Assembly (NCBI GenBank): GCA_002840275.1
Contig: PHAB01000019.1
Location: forward strand, 1-64,000
Length of the DNA: 64,000 nucleotides
Origin: Firmicutes bacterium HGW-Firmicutes-14
GTDB lineage: Bacteria; Bacillota; Thermincolia; Thermincolales; UBA2595
Direction: 5' to 3'
Below, in pieces: positions 62,607 through 64,000 of the stretch. Positions within the stretch are counted from its first letter, which is position 1. Each line of letters opens with the position of its first letter. The position numbers and the translations under genes are program-made. The notes beneath the pieces were generated by a model. That model was given only the letters and a program-made list of their open reading frames with translations, had not been told where the DNA came from and ran no database searches.

Positions 62607-64000
<1,394 letters not shown>

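Overview
The window is a stretch of chromosome from a spore-forming, anaerobic member of the Clostridia, probably Peptococcaceae/Desulfotomaculum-like. The evidence is the canonical Firmicutes origin region (rpmH-rnpA-yidD-yidC-jag-mnmE-mnmG-rsmG-parA-parB on one side, dnaA-dnaN-recF-remB-gyrB on the other), Spo0A boxes, the sporulation gene yyaC, LonC, and a TAT-exported hydrogenase-type complex with a cytochrome b. The species cannot be named from the sequence. The replication origin lies at about 57.8-60 kb. Nearly everything left of it is on the minus strand and everything right of it on the plus strand, so most genes are transcribed away from the origin.

Region 1 (1-1.35 kb) holds a catalytic-domain-only tyrosine recombinase between near-perfect 24-bp inverted repeats, then a small membrane protein. 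Region 2 (1.36-9.6 kb, minus strand) is the most unusual part. It has a PqqD-like recognition protein, a SipW-type S26 peptidase, an HPr-kinase-like ATPase, a nucleotidyltransferase, two short homologous peptides with a lasso-leader-like YxxP motif, and two secreted SdrD/Cna-B-repeat proteins. Each secreted protein gene follows one of the peptide genes. Each is interrupted at the same homologous position by an in-frame UGA, followed 12 nt later by the same 17-nt hairpin, which fits the published bacterial SECIS rules. I read this as a candidate RiPP-like/surface-protein system with selenocysteine or another UGA recoding. Region 3 (9.6-22.4 kb) is an exopolysaccharide locus (Wzz, CpsD, WecG/TagA, priming sugar transferase, MurJ/Wzx flippase, acetyltransferase, glycosyltransferases, ligase/polymerase, odd kinases). 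It contains a decayed duplication, and three perfect Spo0A boxes lie upstream.

Region 4 (22.8-26 kb) is accessory: a truncated flavin reductase-like gene, a zinc-ribbon protein with a small membrane protein, a RelB/YafQ-type toxin-antitoxin pair and a secreted/SurA-like pair. Region 5 (26.1-39.5 kb) is housekeeping: dnaB-lonC-rplI-yybS-mazG-like, rpsR-ssb-rpsF, metY, ychF, MscS, a HEAT-repeat protein, an M18 aminopeptidase and cvpA.

Region 6 (39.5-43.6 kb) is a hydrogenase operon (TAT small subunit, large subunit, cytochrome b, HypA, HypB). Its small subunit keeps its iron-sulfur cysteines, but the large subunit has lost all four nickel-binding cysteines and the other catalytic motifs. Region 7 (43.7-49.4 kb) has yyaC, small proteins, a phosphoribosyltransferase, larE-larB and a cysteine desulfurase. 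Region 8 (49.4-64 kb) is the partition/origin block: two perfect parS sites, parBA, rsmG, mnmG, mnmE, jag, yidC, yidD, rnpA, rpmH, oriC, dnaA, dnaN, recF, remB and the 5' part of gyrB. I see no rRNA, tRNA or CRISPR array in the window.
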